From: Fasciolopsis buskii
Lineage: Eukaryota > Platyhelminthes > Trematoda > Plagiorchiida > Fasciolidae
NCBI GenBank assembly: GCA_008360955.1
Contig: LUCM01007716.1
Span: forward strand, 63,739-127,738
DNA: 64,000 nucleotides
Direction of reading: 5' to 3'
Shown in pieces: positions 12,022 to 26,800 of this stretch (its first letter is position 1; every line of letters starts with the position of its first letter). The notes beneath the pieces were generated by a model. That model was not told the DNA's origin. It saw nothing but the letters and a program-made list of their open reading frames with translations, and did no database searches. A program made the translations under genes and the position numbers.

Positions 12022-15000
12022 GTAAGTTAATCCTACAGCTAATAAACTATTCAAGATTAGTTCTGTGCTTCAATTTGTTTTCAGTCCATCGCTGTTCCAT
12101 TCTGTTTTTAGCCAAAGTCTTTGATAGTGCTTTCGATACTGATTTTTTCACAAGGCAGGCATGCACATTAGCCACAGAGGTGGTGTGACCTGCTTTAGCC
12201 AAGTTTTCAAGTGGGTGGATTGTTGTCAGAGTAGATGGTTTTGCTGCTTCTCAGGTGGGGATAAACGACAATATTGTGCGAGGTGGAATTTTTGTTATGA
12301 TCACAATTTTCAATTTTTAGTTCTTTTTTCACTTAGTACTGTTGCACGCTAACCGACGACGTTTCATAACCGCGGGGTTTCAAAATTTCGCCAGGGAAGA
12401 CTCAGTAGATGAGACTGGTCTCTCTAGTATTCCAGATGTCTTGGAGCGAACTTTCGTCTGCAGCATTTCGGCTGCGTAAAATCCCTGTTTGTGCGCCCAC
12501 GTTACCCTACTTTGCTTGTCCTCCATCCATTACGCTACCGCAAATATTGTGACGATTTTTGGCCGCTCATATCATCAGTAAATGGTTCTGAAGTCCGCGA
12601 GATTCGTCTGTCGGCTAACAGGCACTGTGCAACGTGTTAATAATATTTACAGTTATATACGTTCCTTTTAAATACAATATCCATGAATGCAGTTGGCACA
12701 GGGACCACGTTTTAATGTGAAACATTTTAACGCTGTGCTTATGCTCTCATCAAACTTCATATCATTCTTTATTGGCGCTCCGTTGAGAAAACGGCTGATT
12801 ACTTGCGCGGTTACCCACGAATCACATACTACCTGAAAACTATCGACGCACCTCTGAATGCCATACTCAATGAACGTCCTAAGACGGAACAGAATTTGCT
12901 GTCGCTAAGATTGTGCCCCTTTATTTCACATGAATACACCAAATTATGAAATAACCGCCCTACATTACCAAGTGGGCATGCCTGCATCTTTATTTTATTG
13001 AACAGCAAGTCCCTGGTGCTATTGAAACAGTCCATTTTTTGTTTTAGAAGAGCAGGAAGATATTGTTCGACTATTTTTGGGAGCTTCAGAACGAAGCATC
13101 GAACTAGATCATGTGCGCGTTGTTTTGGGCAATAGATCAAAATGAGACGGATTTGAAATTCTGCCAATGGGATTTAAAGTGTAGTCATCTTGAAAAGAAA
13201 CAGTGAGAGTGACGTGTTATTTTTACATGGTCAGCTTTAGCATGTTGTTCTCTCATCAGTTCAACTCATAATGGTATTCATTAAAGCGAAGCTCTGGTTT
13301 TCCAGACTAACTGGTCGAATTTCTCCCAAGGAATCCTTTAGTATTTGACTGTTTTTCTCGGCAAACTTCCATCGATCTTCATCTGTTCGTTCAACTGTTT
13401 GCTTTCAGCTTCCAAACGACCCAGCTAAAGCTTTAGCTAACTTTGTCCGGTTTCCAGAATCGGTCTGCTCAACGGAGACACTTTCAAGCTGACCAGTTAC
13501 TGAGTCAATATATGCCACTTGTTGTTAATCTATCTACCTGTCTATCTCTTTGAATTCTGGTCATCAAACTGGGATCGCTGTGGAGATCGTCGTTATCTGA
13601 TTAGTATATTATAAGTGCCTATTGATTTGTTGGAGTGACGATAAATGTTTTTGAAACGCAAATTACATAACTACTAAACAGAACTTTTCATTTATCGAGT
13701 TAAACATCCAGGAAGAATCCACTCGAGGTAGATGGTTCAGGATCGAGCGATTTGGAGCCTTTGGTGATCTCAAAATGGATAGTGATGTTTGAAGAGCTCT
13801 CGGCAAATTCATAATTCAATTGCCTTATGGAGCTCACCTTTAATAATAGACGGAATACAATCCCGTTCATCATATTTCAAAGACGCTGTCTAGCTATTCG
13901 CCATTTAAATCAGGTGTCATCTCACATTCCAATAGACTTTTAACACATTATAAGGAGGAAAATTCAACTAAGTTTTTGTGCTGCACTTGTGCGTAAATCC
14001 TCAAGTTGGCCGAAAGATCAGTGTTTTGTCGAATATGGATTTCCGAGCTATCAACAATCAGCTGATTGTAAAAATTAACAAACAATTCGAGGTGATTTTG
14101 TGGAGTTAGTGGAAATCATTGATAGTGTTCGTTCATCGAGTTCTTATTCGAGTACTAATACAGGCCTGTGGTTACAGGCTACACGTACTTTTTAGCTCGG
14201 ACATTCGTGTGAGCGATGTACTTCACGATGTAATAGGCGGATCAGTAATACCCGAAGCCAGTATCGAACGGATACTATATCGTCAAATCAGGTTTACCTG
14301 TATATATACAAAAAACTAGTCTTTGTGTATCAGACATTCAAACTGACTGTTATGGACATATTTTCGAAACGGCATTTCACATCAAGCTAACTGCGTCCAA
14401 AATTTTTTAATGATAACTTCGGAACTTTGCTGCACACTTTTCGACGGTTGGGCATTCGTGTAAGAATATATGTTGGCAACATAAGCACCTCGTTCAGAAA
14501 TGTAACGTTTTCGGCATGGGTTTTATATTGCGTAAGGAATGCAGTTGACACAGTAGTTGCGCTTCCTCTGTCGTCCATCACTTCCATGCCAAAGATCAGG
14601 CTCGCCGCTTTCTGTATCTTGAGGCCGGATGATAACATTCACACCTTGCTATTTTAAAATTAAATAAAAGTGATATTTTGTACAAACAATTTCTTTCTTC
14701 GCCCTAAGTGCTTTGCAGTTGGTCTGTGGCCTACACAATCTAGTCGCAAACGCAAGCGCCATATCATTTTTCGATAATGTTCGATGAACCGTTGAGAATC
14801 AGCCCTGCTAGCGTGAAGGCTCAGGCGTTCAACGCACAGTCGTTTGTTCTGGGTTTGCGTCTCAATTTGAGCGTTGTGGATATGCACTACCGATGATTCC
14901 CAACAGGGATGAAACAGCTGTGCAATGCTTCCATTGTTTTCAACGAGATGCTGGGTGTTCACATTGCATAACGAATCATTCAAAAAAAAGATAAACTAAA

Positions 15001-18000
15001 AGGAGAGGTTAATGTTCCACACTCGGTCATTTCAAATCAGGAAGCTTCGGCAATACAAGGTGAAACAAAGTACCATCTCCCGATTTGTATGCCAATGTGT
15101 TTTTCCAATCCCTTTTTACTGTTTCCTTGTTACTTCTACAGGTTTACTTAGAAAAGACTTTAAAATTCTTCACCGGGGCTATCAATTATTAGCCCTGTGC
15201 ATTCCATACCACTAACTGAATTGTCCCTAAATCTACTTGATCAACACATCACAAAATTCTTTCAGATCCCATGCATCCTCTACATAGTGAACTTTCAAAG
15301 TGCCGCTCTCATAATTCAACACGATCCACTTTTCGTTCTATCCTCTAGAATCGATATCTACAGGAACTCCACTGTCCCATATTTAGCACGCATCTTGACA
15401 AACCGTGACCGGGTTTTAGCCGAATTCCTGAGCAACCTATCACAATATGCCATGATTGCTCCTCCATGAGTTTTTTTCACAGTTTTTACAAGGTGATGAG
15501 TTCGAATTCTTTTTTTATCTATTTTGTTTTTTACCCTCACGTTTTTTTACTGAAATGTACGCAAAAGTCTATACAATACAATACAGAGAGAAGTCATCAA
15601 CGGCTTGATAAATTTCAACAAGGATACAATGCAATACAATACTCAAGGGTTTTCATAGTCCTCCGAAATGTTTATCGTGATCCACAAGCAGATGAAGGTG
15701 CGGCAAAACCTTTGTGATATTTCAGTGTAGGGGTAACTAGGAGTTTGAAATTCGAGGTTGTAGATGATGTAGGCACAGCCTTCGTGAGTTTTGATGTGCA
15801 TTAAGGATGATTTTTGAAATAAAGCTCTCACAAGCAGTAGGATGTTTATGGTGGTGCCGGCAAGTGCAGCTCTAGATGTAGCATTACATCTGGAGAGCAG
15901 GTGAAAGTCCTTTTTCATCAGACCATGGAAAACTATCGAGGAGTATTAAAACTTGTACGGAGTAGTGCAAGTGGTCACGAATTTGCAAGCCCATCATGTA
16001 CGATGAGCATTCATTGTTTACGGGACGGAACAGTTCCTCAAGTTCACAAACTACTTCGTTGGCGTACCTAGACCACGAAAGGTCCTGGAAAAGTAAAACT
16101 CCAAGAACTTTGACTCCGGATGACTAAGGAATATATTCGTTTTTCAAAGAGCGGACCTGGAGTTTGATTGAATTGCTTCGGTTTGATTTTCTGGCTACTA
16201 GTGGAGATGATACGCCGTGACATTTGGATGCATTCAACTTCAAAGAACGGGATGCAGACCGATTCACACTCGTCTAGCTTTGTTTGGATTACGGATGCGA
16301 CCTCACGTTTCCGATGCTCATCCGAAGACAGTGACATATGGTTAATTACATGCAGTGAATAGATATGGGATAGAAAGTTGTTTTGCACTCGGAGAAAAGA
16401 AGTGGGGGCGGACAACATCACGTAATTCCTCACCATTGATATGAGATGGAGTGAATTTCATTCCGCTGAAGACCGTAAACTGTGTCTTGTCAGTATAATA
16501 ATCACCGGCAATGGTCAAGTGAATTAAGTATCTGCCACTAAAAAGGTCAGAGGTTCGAGTCACATCCGCCGGTCGCTTTGGTGGTAGACCGCAACTTGCT
16601 GTCCTCCGGTTGTTACCTACAGAGACCTTGTGTGATTCTGTGCCATTCCAAGTTTCAGGTTCACGGTTACCGGTTCCCTCTATCCCCGTGTAGTGGGCTC
16701 TGATGACCAAGGAGCATGGTCCTCCCACCACATTCTTGCAAGTAGCATGTTGTAAAAAGTGGATAAGGTCTGATAAATTTTTGACTCGAATAAAAGACTA
16801 TCGAATGCATCTTAATAGCCCGAACATAGTATTCTAACCATCTTCTACTTCTTGTCCAGCGGTGCCGAAATAGGATGTATCAAGTTTGTCACAGTATCAA
16901 AGGTGGGTCGGAGCGATCCATATGCAAAGTGATAGTTATCCTTTGTAATATTCTCAGGGAAGAAAGATGGCAAGAGCGTTTTCTTCAGCGTCTTGAACAT
17001 CACAAATGCATATGACATTGGGTCGTGTGTACAGAGTTTCTTTTCTGTAATAGGCGTTATCTTTGCATGTCTCCATATTTCACGAGTCCTCCTGGTTTAC
17101 GTCTCAAGAACATTTGTCAGTAACCCGACAAATCAGTTAGCCTTCGTGGTACGCTAATAGAGATCTCCACAATGATTCTGGCATTCAAAGAGATAGATAG
17201 GTAGATAGATTAACAACTAGTGGCATATATTGACTCAGTAACTGGTCAGCTTGAAAGTGTCTCCGTTGAGCAGACCGATTCTGGAAACCGGACAAAGTTA
17301 GCTAAAGCTTTAGCTGGGTCGTTTGGGAGCCGGATGCAAACAGTCGAACGAACAGATGAAAATCGATGGAAACAATCAGATGCCATGCGGTTCGCTTCGA
17401 TGAAAACGTACGAACAGTCATCGTCATCGTCAACATCACTCTATCATCTAGTTGATTCAGATTTGTTCTATAAGTTTTCCATGTGATTTCTACGTAGGCT
17501 ATATTAGTTCGATTTCCAGTTATCGTAGCCTATGCAATCTTCTTTTTATTCTTAATGTTTAAGACCTAGGGATTGACTCGTTTGAACGATTTTTCTTTCA
17601 CCAAGATGATTTCGTGGAAGTAAACCGTGAACATATGCGATTGGTTTATTTACATCACCCTGTTCCTCTATTTGTGGAGTGATGTTAAACCGTGTTGGAG
17701 AGCTCGAAATAACCTTTTATCGCAAACAAACTTTCCCTATCTCGATATTCTTTACATTTGAGTCAACTTTCTTCAGTTGTTGCACAATTGTCGCTATCAC
17801 TGGTCGTATGCGACTTGCGACATCTTCAATCAGTGTACATGTTCCACCCGGAAATGGACTACCGAAATTCCGCGACCTTACATCTTTCGCATAATATGTG
17901 AACCATTAACTCCATTTTTCATGATGTGAGGCAGAATCGCATCTTACTTAGCACTTCACGATAAACGCCCTCCGTTTTTGCAGTTTACCCTGGAATTGGT

Positions 18001-20828
18001 TTATCACATTAAACAATCCGAGAGTTGCAAAGTAATGTAATAATTACGGAAGCATATGGTCGTTTGATTCCAACCGACTTTTGTTCCCGCTAATACAGAT
18101 GTGCTAATTGCTTATTTTTCATTCGGGCTATTCTTCGTTGACCTTCAGCTTTAGCCAGGCAGATAAGTGTTATGGTGGAGAATGTGGAGGTATATGGATC
18201 TTTTGATTGAGAATTATACTAATTTAACTTGTTGTTTTTGTGTGCTGAAAAGCAGATGGTACCCCGTATATTCAGTAATGCATTTTTCGCCTTTAAAATC
18301 TTGGTTACCAATGATTGGGCTTAAACCCGAACCCTATTTTAGTATGAAGTCGTCAGCTGAGGTGGATGAATTCTGTTTTTTGTGAACTAGTCATTTTTAT
18401 TACGTCGAAGGCATAATTGTAGCAGAAGTGTACTGTCAGGGGGTCCAAAATTTCTGGAAATACGGTGTCAGCAAAGTGCCTGTCACCATTCGATCTACCC
18501 ACAAGTGTGCTTTTTTGAGACTGATCAATTGCAAGTTCGCATACGCAACTCAACCGTGCAGCCGTGAAGCATGTGCTAATGGGCCACCCGCTTCACTTAA
18601 CGACACGCTTTCATTTACCAGTGGCTGATAACATACTCCCTATCCTTCATAACAGCTAGCCTATCGGTCATCCATTGACGCTTTTTTTCCTTTTCAGCCA
18701 ACCACACTCGTCCATTTCGCTGAATGATCAATATCAACAACATATGTGACCATCTGTCCATTTTTCATGTTGTATCAGCTATGGGTTTCTGGCCTTGTAT
18801 CAGAAAGGTTTCCGTACTTTTTCAGGGTTCATTCTCATTGGAAATTCAACGATCAACGAGCCACTATTCGTGGATAATCTGAGTGTTTGCACACCGGATC
18901 AATGCATACTCCATCGCTTCAGATGTCCGCTGCCTTATTAGAACTGAACTGCCGTTATGACACTAAAACATGAAGTCAAGTGAACTCACATAGAGCTTCA
19001 GGTAGTCAGATGTGGTGTCACGCCGAACTATACCAGATTGTCATCTACTACTGTGGTGACCGACGAGGTTTGCGTTCCTACTTTTGATGTTAAAATCCAC
19101 AAACCTTTGGCTCGTGTAACTACCACCATCCATATGGCTGTATTCCAGGTGAAATGTCATCGTCTGCGCGCAAGTCTTTTTGGATTTTACCATTTTGGGT
19201 AACAATAGCATGTGCTTGGTATTTTGATATTTAGGAATGGTCGAGCATACACTTCAGCAGTTAGATCGGTCCTCCTATGTGGCACGAAACTATGATTGCT
19301 CAAAATGAAAGTTGTCCAAATATTGCTGGTGCTTAAATGCCAAGTTCTCCATTTACATTGTTTCGGTCACTGCCGAAATACGGGCTCACGTTCAATAATT
19401 CGCATTGTACCAGTTTCTGTAATTATTTTAATGTCTTTATTCTTGACCATAGACAGTGAAAATTTCTAGTTCCTATTTTATCACTGTCGGAATGCGAGCT
19501 TACAATCGCCAGAGTCGAACATGACAGTATACTTATGGCAGCGATGCTAGTTCCACGGGGTTTCCTCTTTGGGGCTCAATCATTACTGCTTACGCTTGTT
19601 TGATTGTGGCTTATGCAAACTCACTGTTGGTACTTGCTATCGAAGTTCACGTGAACTATTGCCTTCATTGCAGTTTGCAAGGTGAGTCACAAAGATGCCC
19701 AATCAGCTGTGAATGTGATCCGAAAATACGTGGACTGGACAACTCAGATGAATATGGACGACTTTTGTCCAATGCCTGGTATGTGTACAGCTTGGAGTCT
19801 GCTCCAGAATACGGATACAAAAAATGCTGGTAGACATCCAAAGGGTGAGACCCATTGGCCAACGGCTGTAGTCAGTATGTGCCGGAAGTAAGTTTTACTC
19901 CTCATAATGTAGCACTGAAATGGCGTGGATGGTGTATCGATCACACACACACACACACACACACCTTTCTCTGTTTGAATAAGCAGTAGTTATATTTGGT
20001 TGTAATTCCTGCTTTATTGTCTGACCATTTAGTTAGCGGTTTTCATTCTTCACGAAAATTCGACACTTTATTGTTCCAAGAAAAGATTGCTAACCGTTTG
20101 CTTGCCGTTATCAATCATCTTCCAAAATAAAAAAGATCATATCTTGAATCTGACCGATTCTGCGGGAATTCCCGATCACCTTTAATTTAGTGCCCATCTG
20201 CGGTCTGGCTTGAGCTGCAGTCGAGGCTCAAGGCAGAGTTGCTTACCGGCTGGTGCATCTCTGGGTTGCGGATGAGGGAACGAACACCAATAATGATGGT
20301 TAGCTATGAAGAGGAGGGGGATAGGATCACGAAATAAGCGGCTGCGGGAAAGCAGCTACAATTTCGAGGGTGTAGTGGGTTTTCGCCTGGTAAGCGTTCG
20401 CACACCACAAGTGGTACTGTGACTTAGCATGTGCCCCGCCAACAAAATAAGGTCATTTCCTCTTGTCATGTTCCACGGATCCGACAAGGTTTGCCAGAAG
20501 AGGTGCACGAATCAATCAACTGGCCGCCGGCTTATATAGAACAACGCTGCTCTTACAGGTGGCACTTGGTTGCACCATGGCTCTCGGGACACCCTCGAAT
20601 AAACAAGCCTACTCTAAATTGAACGACCGAGTATTTAAATAGCTCACAGAAGATCCATAAACGAAGACGGACAATCGGCGATGGTGTGAATAAGTCCGGA
20701 AAATCTGTTGTGTGTGGCAAACTTTGCACAAACGTTTCCGTTCTTTTTTCTTTATCTCGCCTTATTTTTGTTTTTGGCCGTGGTTCCTTTATAAAAAGAC
20801 CCATACGCCAATAATTTCTTATATATAC

Positions 20829-20866
<38 letters not shown>

Positions 20867-23800
20867 GTAGGTGCTACCAACTTCAATGCACTCAAAAATT
20901 CCCACTGTTAATTTCCTTACGGCTCTAATACTTCCTAGGTGTAAAGAAGCATCAACAAGGACCATGAACTTATTTCGGGGTTTCACAAGTTCTATTTGTT
21001 TGTGGACTGTATTAAGGCCAGTTAAATATGGGCAACCTTGGTTGTCTAGGTAAGTGCTTCTGAACATGGAGAATGAAACCCCAACGGAGCATGAAAATTT
21101 CATGAATGTCTTTAGAATGGTCTTAGAATTTTTCCCAGTTCACATTCACCTGTCCAGAAAGTGCACCTATTTTATCGGGTATTTTATCTATGATTGCGCA
21201 GATATTTATAGACTAAAGATAATTATTTGCCTTTTGGGGGATTTCGCGTTATTTGGGGTCTAATAATCATGGCCGATCACGAGTGGAAAAGTTTTCACTT
21301 AGGAAGGATCGGAATTTACATCAAAGTTGGCCTTGCATCAAGGTCATTCAGGCGCGCTGCGTTGTTCTCTTGAATGTTTACCGTGACAGTGGAGCATTGA
21401 GCAAGAAACAGTAAAATCTTTTGGCCGTACAATGGGAAGGATATGGGACCGTCTCAAAACATCGGTCGACTTGAAATTTTGCGATCCAGCTTTTCGAGCT
21501 TTTTAAACTAAACAAGGCCACCATTTACATCATAATAAACGAATAAAATATGCCAAGTGCATGTTTTTTATGGATGAAATCAATCACATCCAAAAGTGAT
21601 TACAAAATTACTTGTGGTCATATTAAAATTCCACGACAGAAATTATTTTTTCTAATCCTGTCCCAGATAATTATCAAAATTTAATGCACCACTGTCCAAT
21701 ATTTAAAAGCACCAAGTCGCAACACGTATAGAATAAATTTATCGCATAAAAAATCACAGAATATAATTATCCTGTGCAATAGTAGAAATTTGGGATCACA
21801 ACATTCTATAGACCTGTTGATTTTGCTGAATGGCATACGGTGACCTGAAAACGCTTATAAATTGGACATTTCTAGAAGGAAATTCTCCGACAAAGTTGTC
21901 CCGTTTTCTTGTTGCTATCCAGGTTGTTCACTCTCACGAATAAAATTAGAAATTCCTCACAAACTGATGAAAAGTAAATGCACTCCGGATAGGGGAAGTT
22001 TCGCGTTGTGGTGCTGAAGATATCCCGCTCATTCTAATAACGTACCAAGCAAAAAAGACAACGGCAGTGCCTCCGAAAAATTATCCGTGTTTCACTTGAC
22101 AAGAATTTGGTAAATATGTTTTCCTAAGTGGGGTTATTTTCATTCAATCCGACATTTTCCGGATTCAAGTACACTTGGGGAAGGTGTACTTCACATCAAA
22201 TCCTACTCTGGCTTGAATCTTGATTCTACCCAAAGTTTCATGCCGCTGCGTGATAAATAATGGAGGTACCTAACCAATTGATACTGACCAAGAAATGCTA
22301 TGCTTCTCGAAGTGTGAATTAAAAGCAGTTTTAGACTGAAGGTATTGGATGCCACATCGGAGTGATCAAAAATTAGTAAGGAATGGTGGCGGGCCCATCG
22401 ATTGCCAGTTTATTGATCACGGATTCCTAACAATACACGCGGAAAAGTCTCGTGAATTAATCTCACTTTGTTCTTCCTAACCAGCGCATGATGTGCCATG
22501 GCTAAGGTATACATAAGATGGCCAAAATGGGATATCGACTAAATTCCGAACCTAATTGCTCGTTAGATAATTCCGAAGCATTTGGCGCATTATCCAAAAG
22601 ATTCGTCAGTTCTTGCTGAATAGGAATACAAATTGAAGTATTTACTTTCCTAGGCTGCTGCCTAATTGAAAGGAACTTGCTCGGATAACGCTTGTTGCAT
22701 GAGTTTCGGAAAGATACATATATCTATATGTTGGGCTTTTTAAAAAGCACGTGCATGTAACTAAGACAATACCGATTTGCACCAACTAACCTCAGTTTTC
22801 ATTTTATGCGAAGCCTTTAGGAATGTGCAGAATTTCTGTGGTCGTCATCTCCGTAAGTCTTTATGAATGTTGTACGGTTGAGGTCTGTACCGGTTTTCAT
22901 AAATGTCTCAGCTATAAAGTTGAAAGATAATGGCAAGAAAAAGTAAATGATAAAGACAGGTAGAAGGTCGCCATAAGGAGAAGCTCGGACTTGGCTACTC
23001 GATTACGAAGATTGGAAAAGTGATATTGATTTCGCCGTTGCACTCTTCAGCTAGAGGCAATTGCAGAAAGTCTGCCACACAAACAGGTGGTCTATGCAAC
23101 CGTGACCAATTGGGAAAACGTTTTGGTTATCGTGCGTTCATTATGTCCAACCGTTCATCTTGTACGAACATGCTCTGGTGTTGATTCTTACCTCGCAACA
23201 TCCAATAATGTTGAAATAAAAGCAAGAGATTACAAGAGAGAAGGATTACAAAGTGGGTCATGTGATGTGACACCGGTTCTAGTTGTCAAAAGGGTAGCGC
23301 AATATTTTTAATTTCTGCGGGTGTTGTTTTGATTAAATTCGGGTGCTCCTGCAGCCAATGATAGACAGATATCTTAACCAAATGGTAGCACTTCCAAGAT
23401 GAAAGTGAGAGGATGAAGGGGAATGCCCAAAGTCCTCCACCACGCTGACTGGTCTTTGGTAATCCGTCTAAGGGAGTTAACCAAATCCCGGTCCCAAGCC
23501 AGCCGCGGGTAGCGTACGAAGCATACGCCGGTATGCTAACCGGCATCCATGGAGGAGGGGGTGTGCTGGAAGCTCAGGATGTCCAGCCCAATCCGAAGGA
23601 CATCTGAAGTGAACGATCAGTCACCGATCCTCAATGGGTTCCGTGACCCTCGGTTCGTCCTGCTGCCTTTGTGAGTTAAATCGTTCGATCCCCTAATCCA
23701 ATCCTCTACTTCGGTTTGGGCAACCGGGTAGTATCAAGTTGACGGAGGAATCATGGATCCCAGGGGATGGTCGATGGTGTGGAGATGGGGAATGAACTTT

Positions 23801-26800
23801 GCACATTTTATTTTTTCATTTTTCTCGCTTACCGTTTTCGTCCTTCGCAGTAACTCTGATGGCACATTACCTGTACACCGATATATGCAACATATATGCA
23901 TATGGATATATATATAGTATGCAATACAATAGTCATATTAAATGAACCAATCGATCTTTCAACAATTATTGTCGATAGACGTATTCTGCGTCCCCGAAAC
24001 GTACATGCAAGATCGCATTTTTGTAATTAACCTTCGTAACCCATATAGAACCCCCTCTCGTTTAATCTTTTGCACGTCCGGTAATCCCGTTTCCAGCACT
24101 CGTGGTCGGACTGGTGTTGTAATCATTCTGAGCACGTGAACCGAGCGTGTAGCATTAGACAGGATCTCAGTTAACAGTCACTTGAGTGCAGTTCTGTTGA
24201 ATGGTGGTATAAATATCAGCGAAAACCGACTGAATGATCGCTGTGTATTTGTCGTATCTCTGATTGCGCCCATTGACCGCAACCCTTTTGAGGCCTGAAA
24301 AGAGTTCCACCAGGATTTATCCCGACTACTGCGTTTAACGGACATTGTGTTCGTTGCTAGTGATTTTGACGCCCAAGTAGGATGCCTACTGGAGGCAGAA
24401 CGGCACATCGTAGGTCTACAAGCTTCCGCCACCTGATGCCTTCCTTTGTCCTCGATGATCCTTCAAACTATCCACCTTCAATGTGCAAACTCTGCCACAT
24501 GTAGTCGTTTATCCCATGCATTGGTGATCCTAGCCATCGATTTCTGTTGTATCCGAGATACCGGCATTCAAATCTGCAGCTCTGTTATGCGAATGATATC
24601 CCCATCTAGTCCTTCCGTGGACTTTAATCTGAGTCTTTCTGGGGACCCTAAGCCTGTGGCTTCCGGTATTGCTGACGTTGTTTTGGCTTCCGGTATTGCT
24701 GACGTTGTTTTGGCTTCCGGTGCAAGGGCTGAGACTACACTACTTGAATTGATCCCAGTTTCCAGCCGGCTGTGTGCAGTGAGACTTCGAGATTCAAGCA
24801 AAGTAAACAGCCGTGGCTCTGATAGATGCAACTTGCTTGTTGTCTCAGCGTACGCGCCAACAGATTGCAGCCCAGATGCAGTTAGATACACTTTCTGTCA
24901 AAATTTCCACGACTTCGTACGCACAGCAAGGCGGAGTGACATCGTGATTTTGGCAGGGGACATGAATGCTCGAGTAGGTCAGCTGTTCTCGAGTGAGGCG
25001 CACTTATCAGACCCTTTTGGTCTCGATTGCTGTCGTTCAGCAAACGGGGAGTGGTGGTTGGTTTTGTGCTCAGCCCACCAGTTGTTTCTCGTTAATACGA
25101 ATTTGTTATTTCAATCGCTGGCACGCTACCTGGTGTCTGCCCCTTCGAGTGAGCATTAGACTCGTACCAACCACATCGAAATGGGCTACAGATGACGGGG
25201 CTATCTACAGGACTGTCGATTCTACTGGAGCATTGACCTCGTTCGCGACCAAGCCCGAGTATGCACTAAGCTGTCCAATTGCTTTGATCGGCACCAAAAG
25301 CACATGGTGCAGTGTCGGTTAGATTGCGGCAAGCTATCTGATCCGATCCGGCTTTCACATGCTTGAAGCCCCTACCTCAAAACATCAATGAGCACTGTTC
25401 GCTTATGAAGAATGCCTTGCATTCTGCGGGCTTGGTGAGTTGTGGTCTCACCCGTCGCGTTGTGACACCCTGGGTTTCTGCTTAGTCTTTGTGTCTTCTT
25501 GATGTACACCAGTTCATCCCGGATGGTATCGAGTATAATGAAGTACAACCCGTAACGAAACGGGAACTCAATGCAAGCTTGAGTAGGAATCGCCAGATCT
25601 GGTGGTCTCAACAAGCTTCGGAGTTGGAACATGTTGCCGCGACGAGAAATTCCCGCATGTTTTTTCACCTCATTCGAGCTGCCGGTGAAAAAGCATTGCA
25701 TGTGAGCAAAATTATCCATGAAGTTGACGGTTCGCCCATCCACAACCAGCAGTGACTTCTTGTACTCTGGGTGAAGCATTTTCAGGCACAATTTAGCTGG
25801 CCGTCTACGTCGGCTCACCCCGCAAGCGTCCAGTAGTCTATTAAAACAGATTCACCAACTGAGGCGGAGGTCATCGGGGAAATCCGAGCCTTAGGACATC
25901 ATAAAGCGTCGGGCTCCGATGGCCTTTTCCTAGCTCTACTTAGAGATGGAGGAATGGGACTGCTCAGAGAACTTCAGGTTTAGTTCGGAAAGGTCTGGTA
26001 CTCCAAGAAGATTCATCCTCATGGAGGAGTCGATCATTGTCCCCACCTTCAAAAAGGGCTTGCGCTGTAACTACGTTAACCATAAGGGCATTAACCTAAT
26101 CCCGATAGCTGCTTTCGTCCATCATTGTTTGCAGGTTGTACAACAAGCGTAGAGGGCAAACTTGTGAGGAACAGGGTGGGTTTCATCCTGGTCAAGGATT
26201 TTGTCAGAGCACCGTTTTGTTTTCCAGATGCCAGTGATCATCGTGTTCTTGGCCATTCGTGCAGCTATTGACTCTGTTAATAGGTGTACACTATGGCACT
26301 GTCTGTTTAGGAATGGAATGCCAGAGTAGTATGTGTCGGTTCTCAACGGGTTGTATCGTCATACGTCAGGTCGGGTTAGGGTTTATGATCAGCTTTCGCG
26401 ACCCTTCCTCGTCTTCGATGGAGTATGGAAGGGGTACTCCATATCCCCATTTCTTTTCAACTAAGTCATAGAGGATGTTCTACAGAACGTTTTATCTGAT
26501 CTTTTAGACAGCGGAGTTGAAATTCTCCCCGGTCACCATACACCAGTGAATGGATGAAACGTAGTCGCGTAAATGCGAGTCATGTAAGGAAATGCTGTTT
26601 GCACTGGCTGTTGTGATTACTTACCATATATGGGATTCTCCTCCGGTCTAATTTGCGCAGTATAAATTTTCATAATTTTTTTTGGTAGCTGTGTTGTTGG
26701 TTTCTCCAAATCGCATACATTTTTTGCATTATCGAAATGTTCTGCTGCGGGTTTGCCCTACCACTTTATGGAACTGGTTTGCCTTTGTTTCAGTTAACTT

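Noticed and set aside
16504..16573. Functional tRNA-Leu gene
   Set aside because: Acceptor stem and B box are good, but T and D stems do not pair and the anticodon stem needs a bulge.
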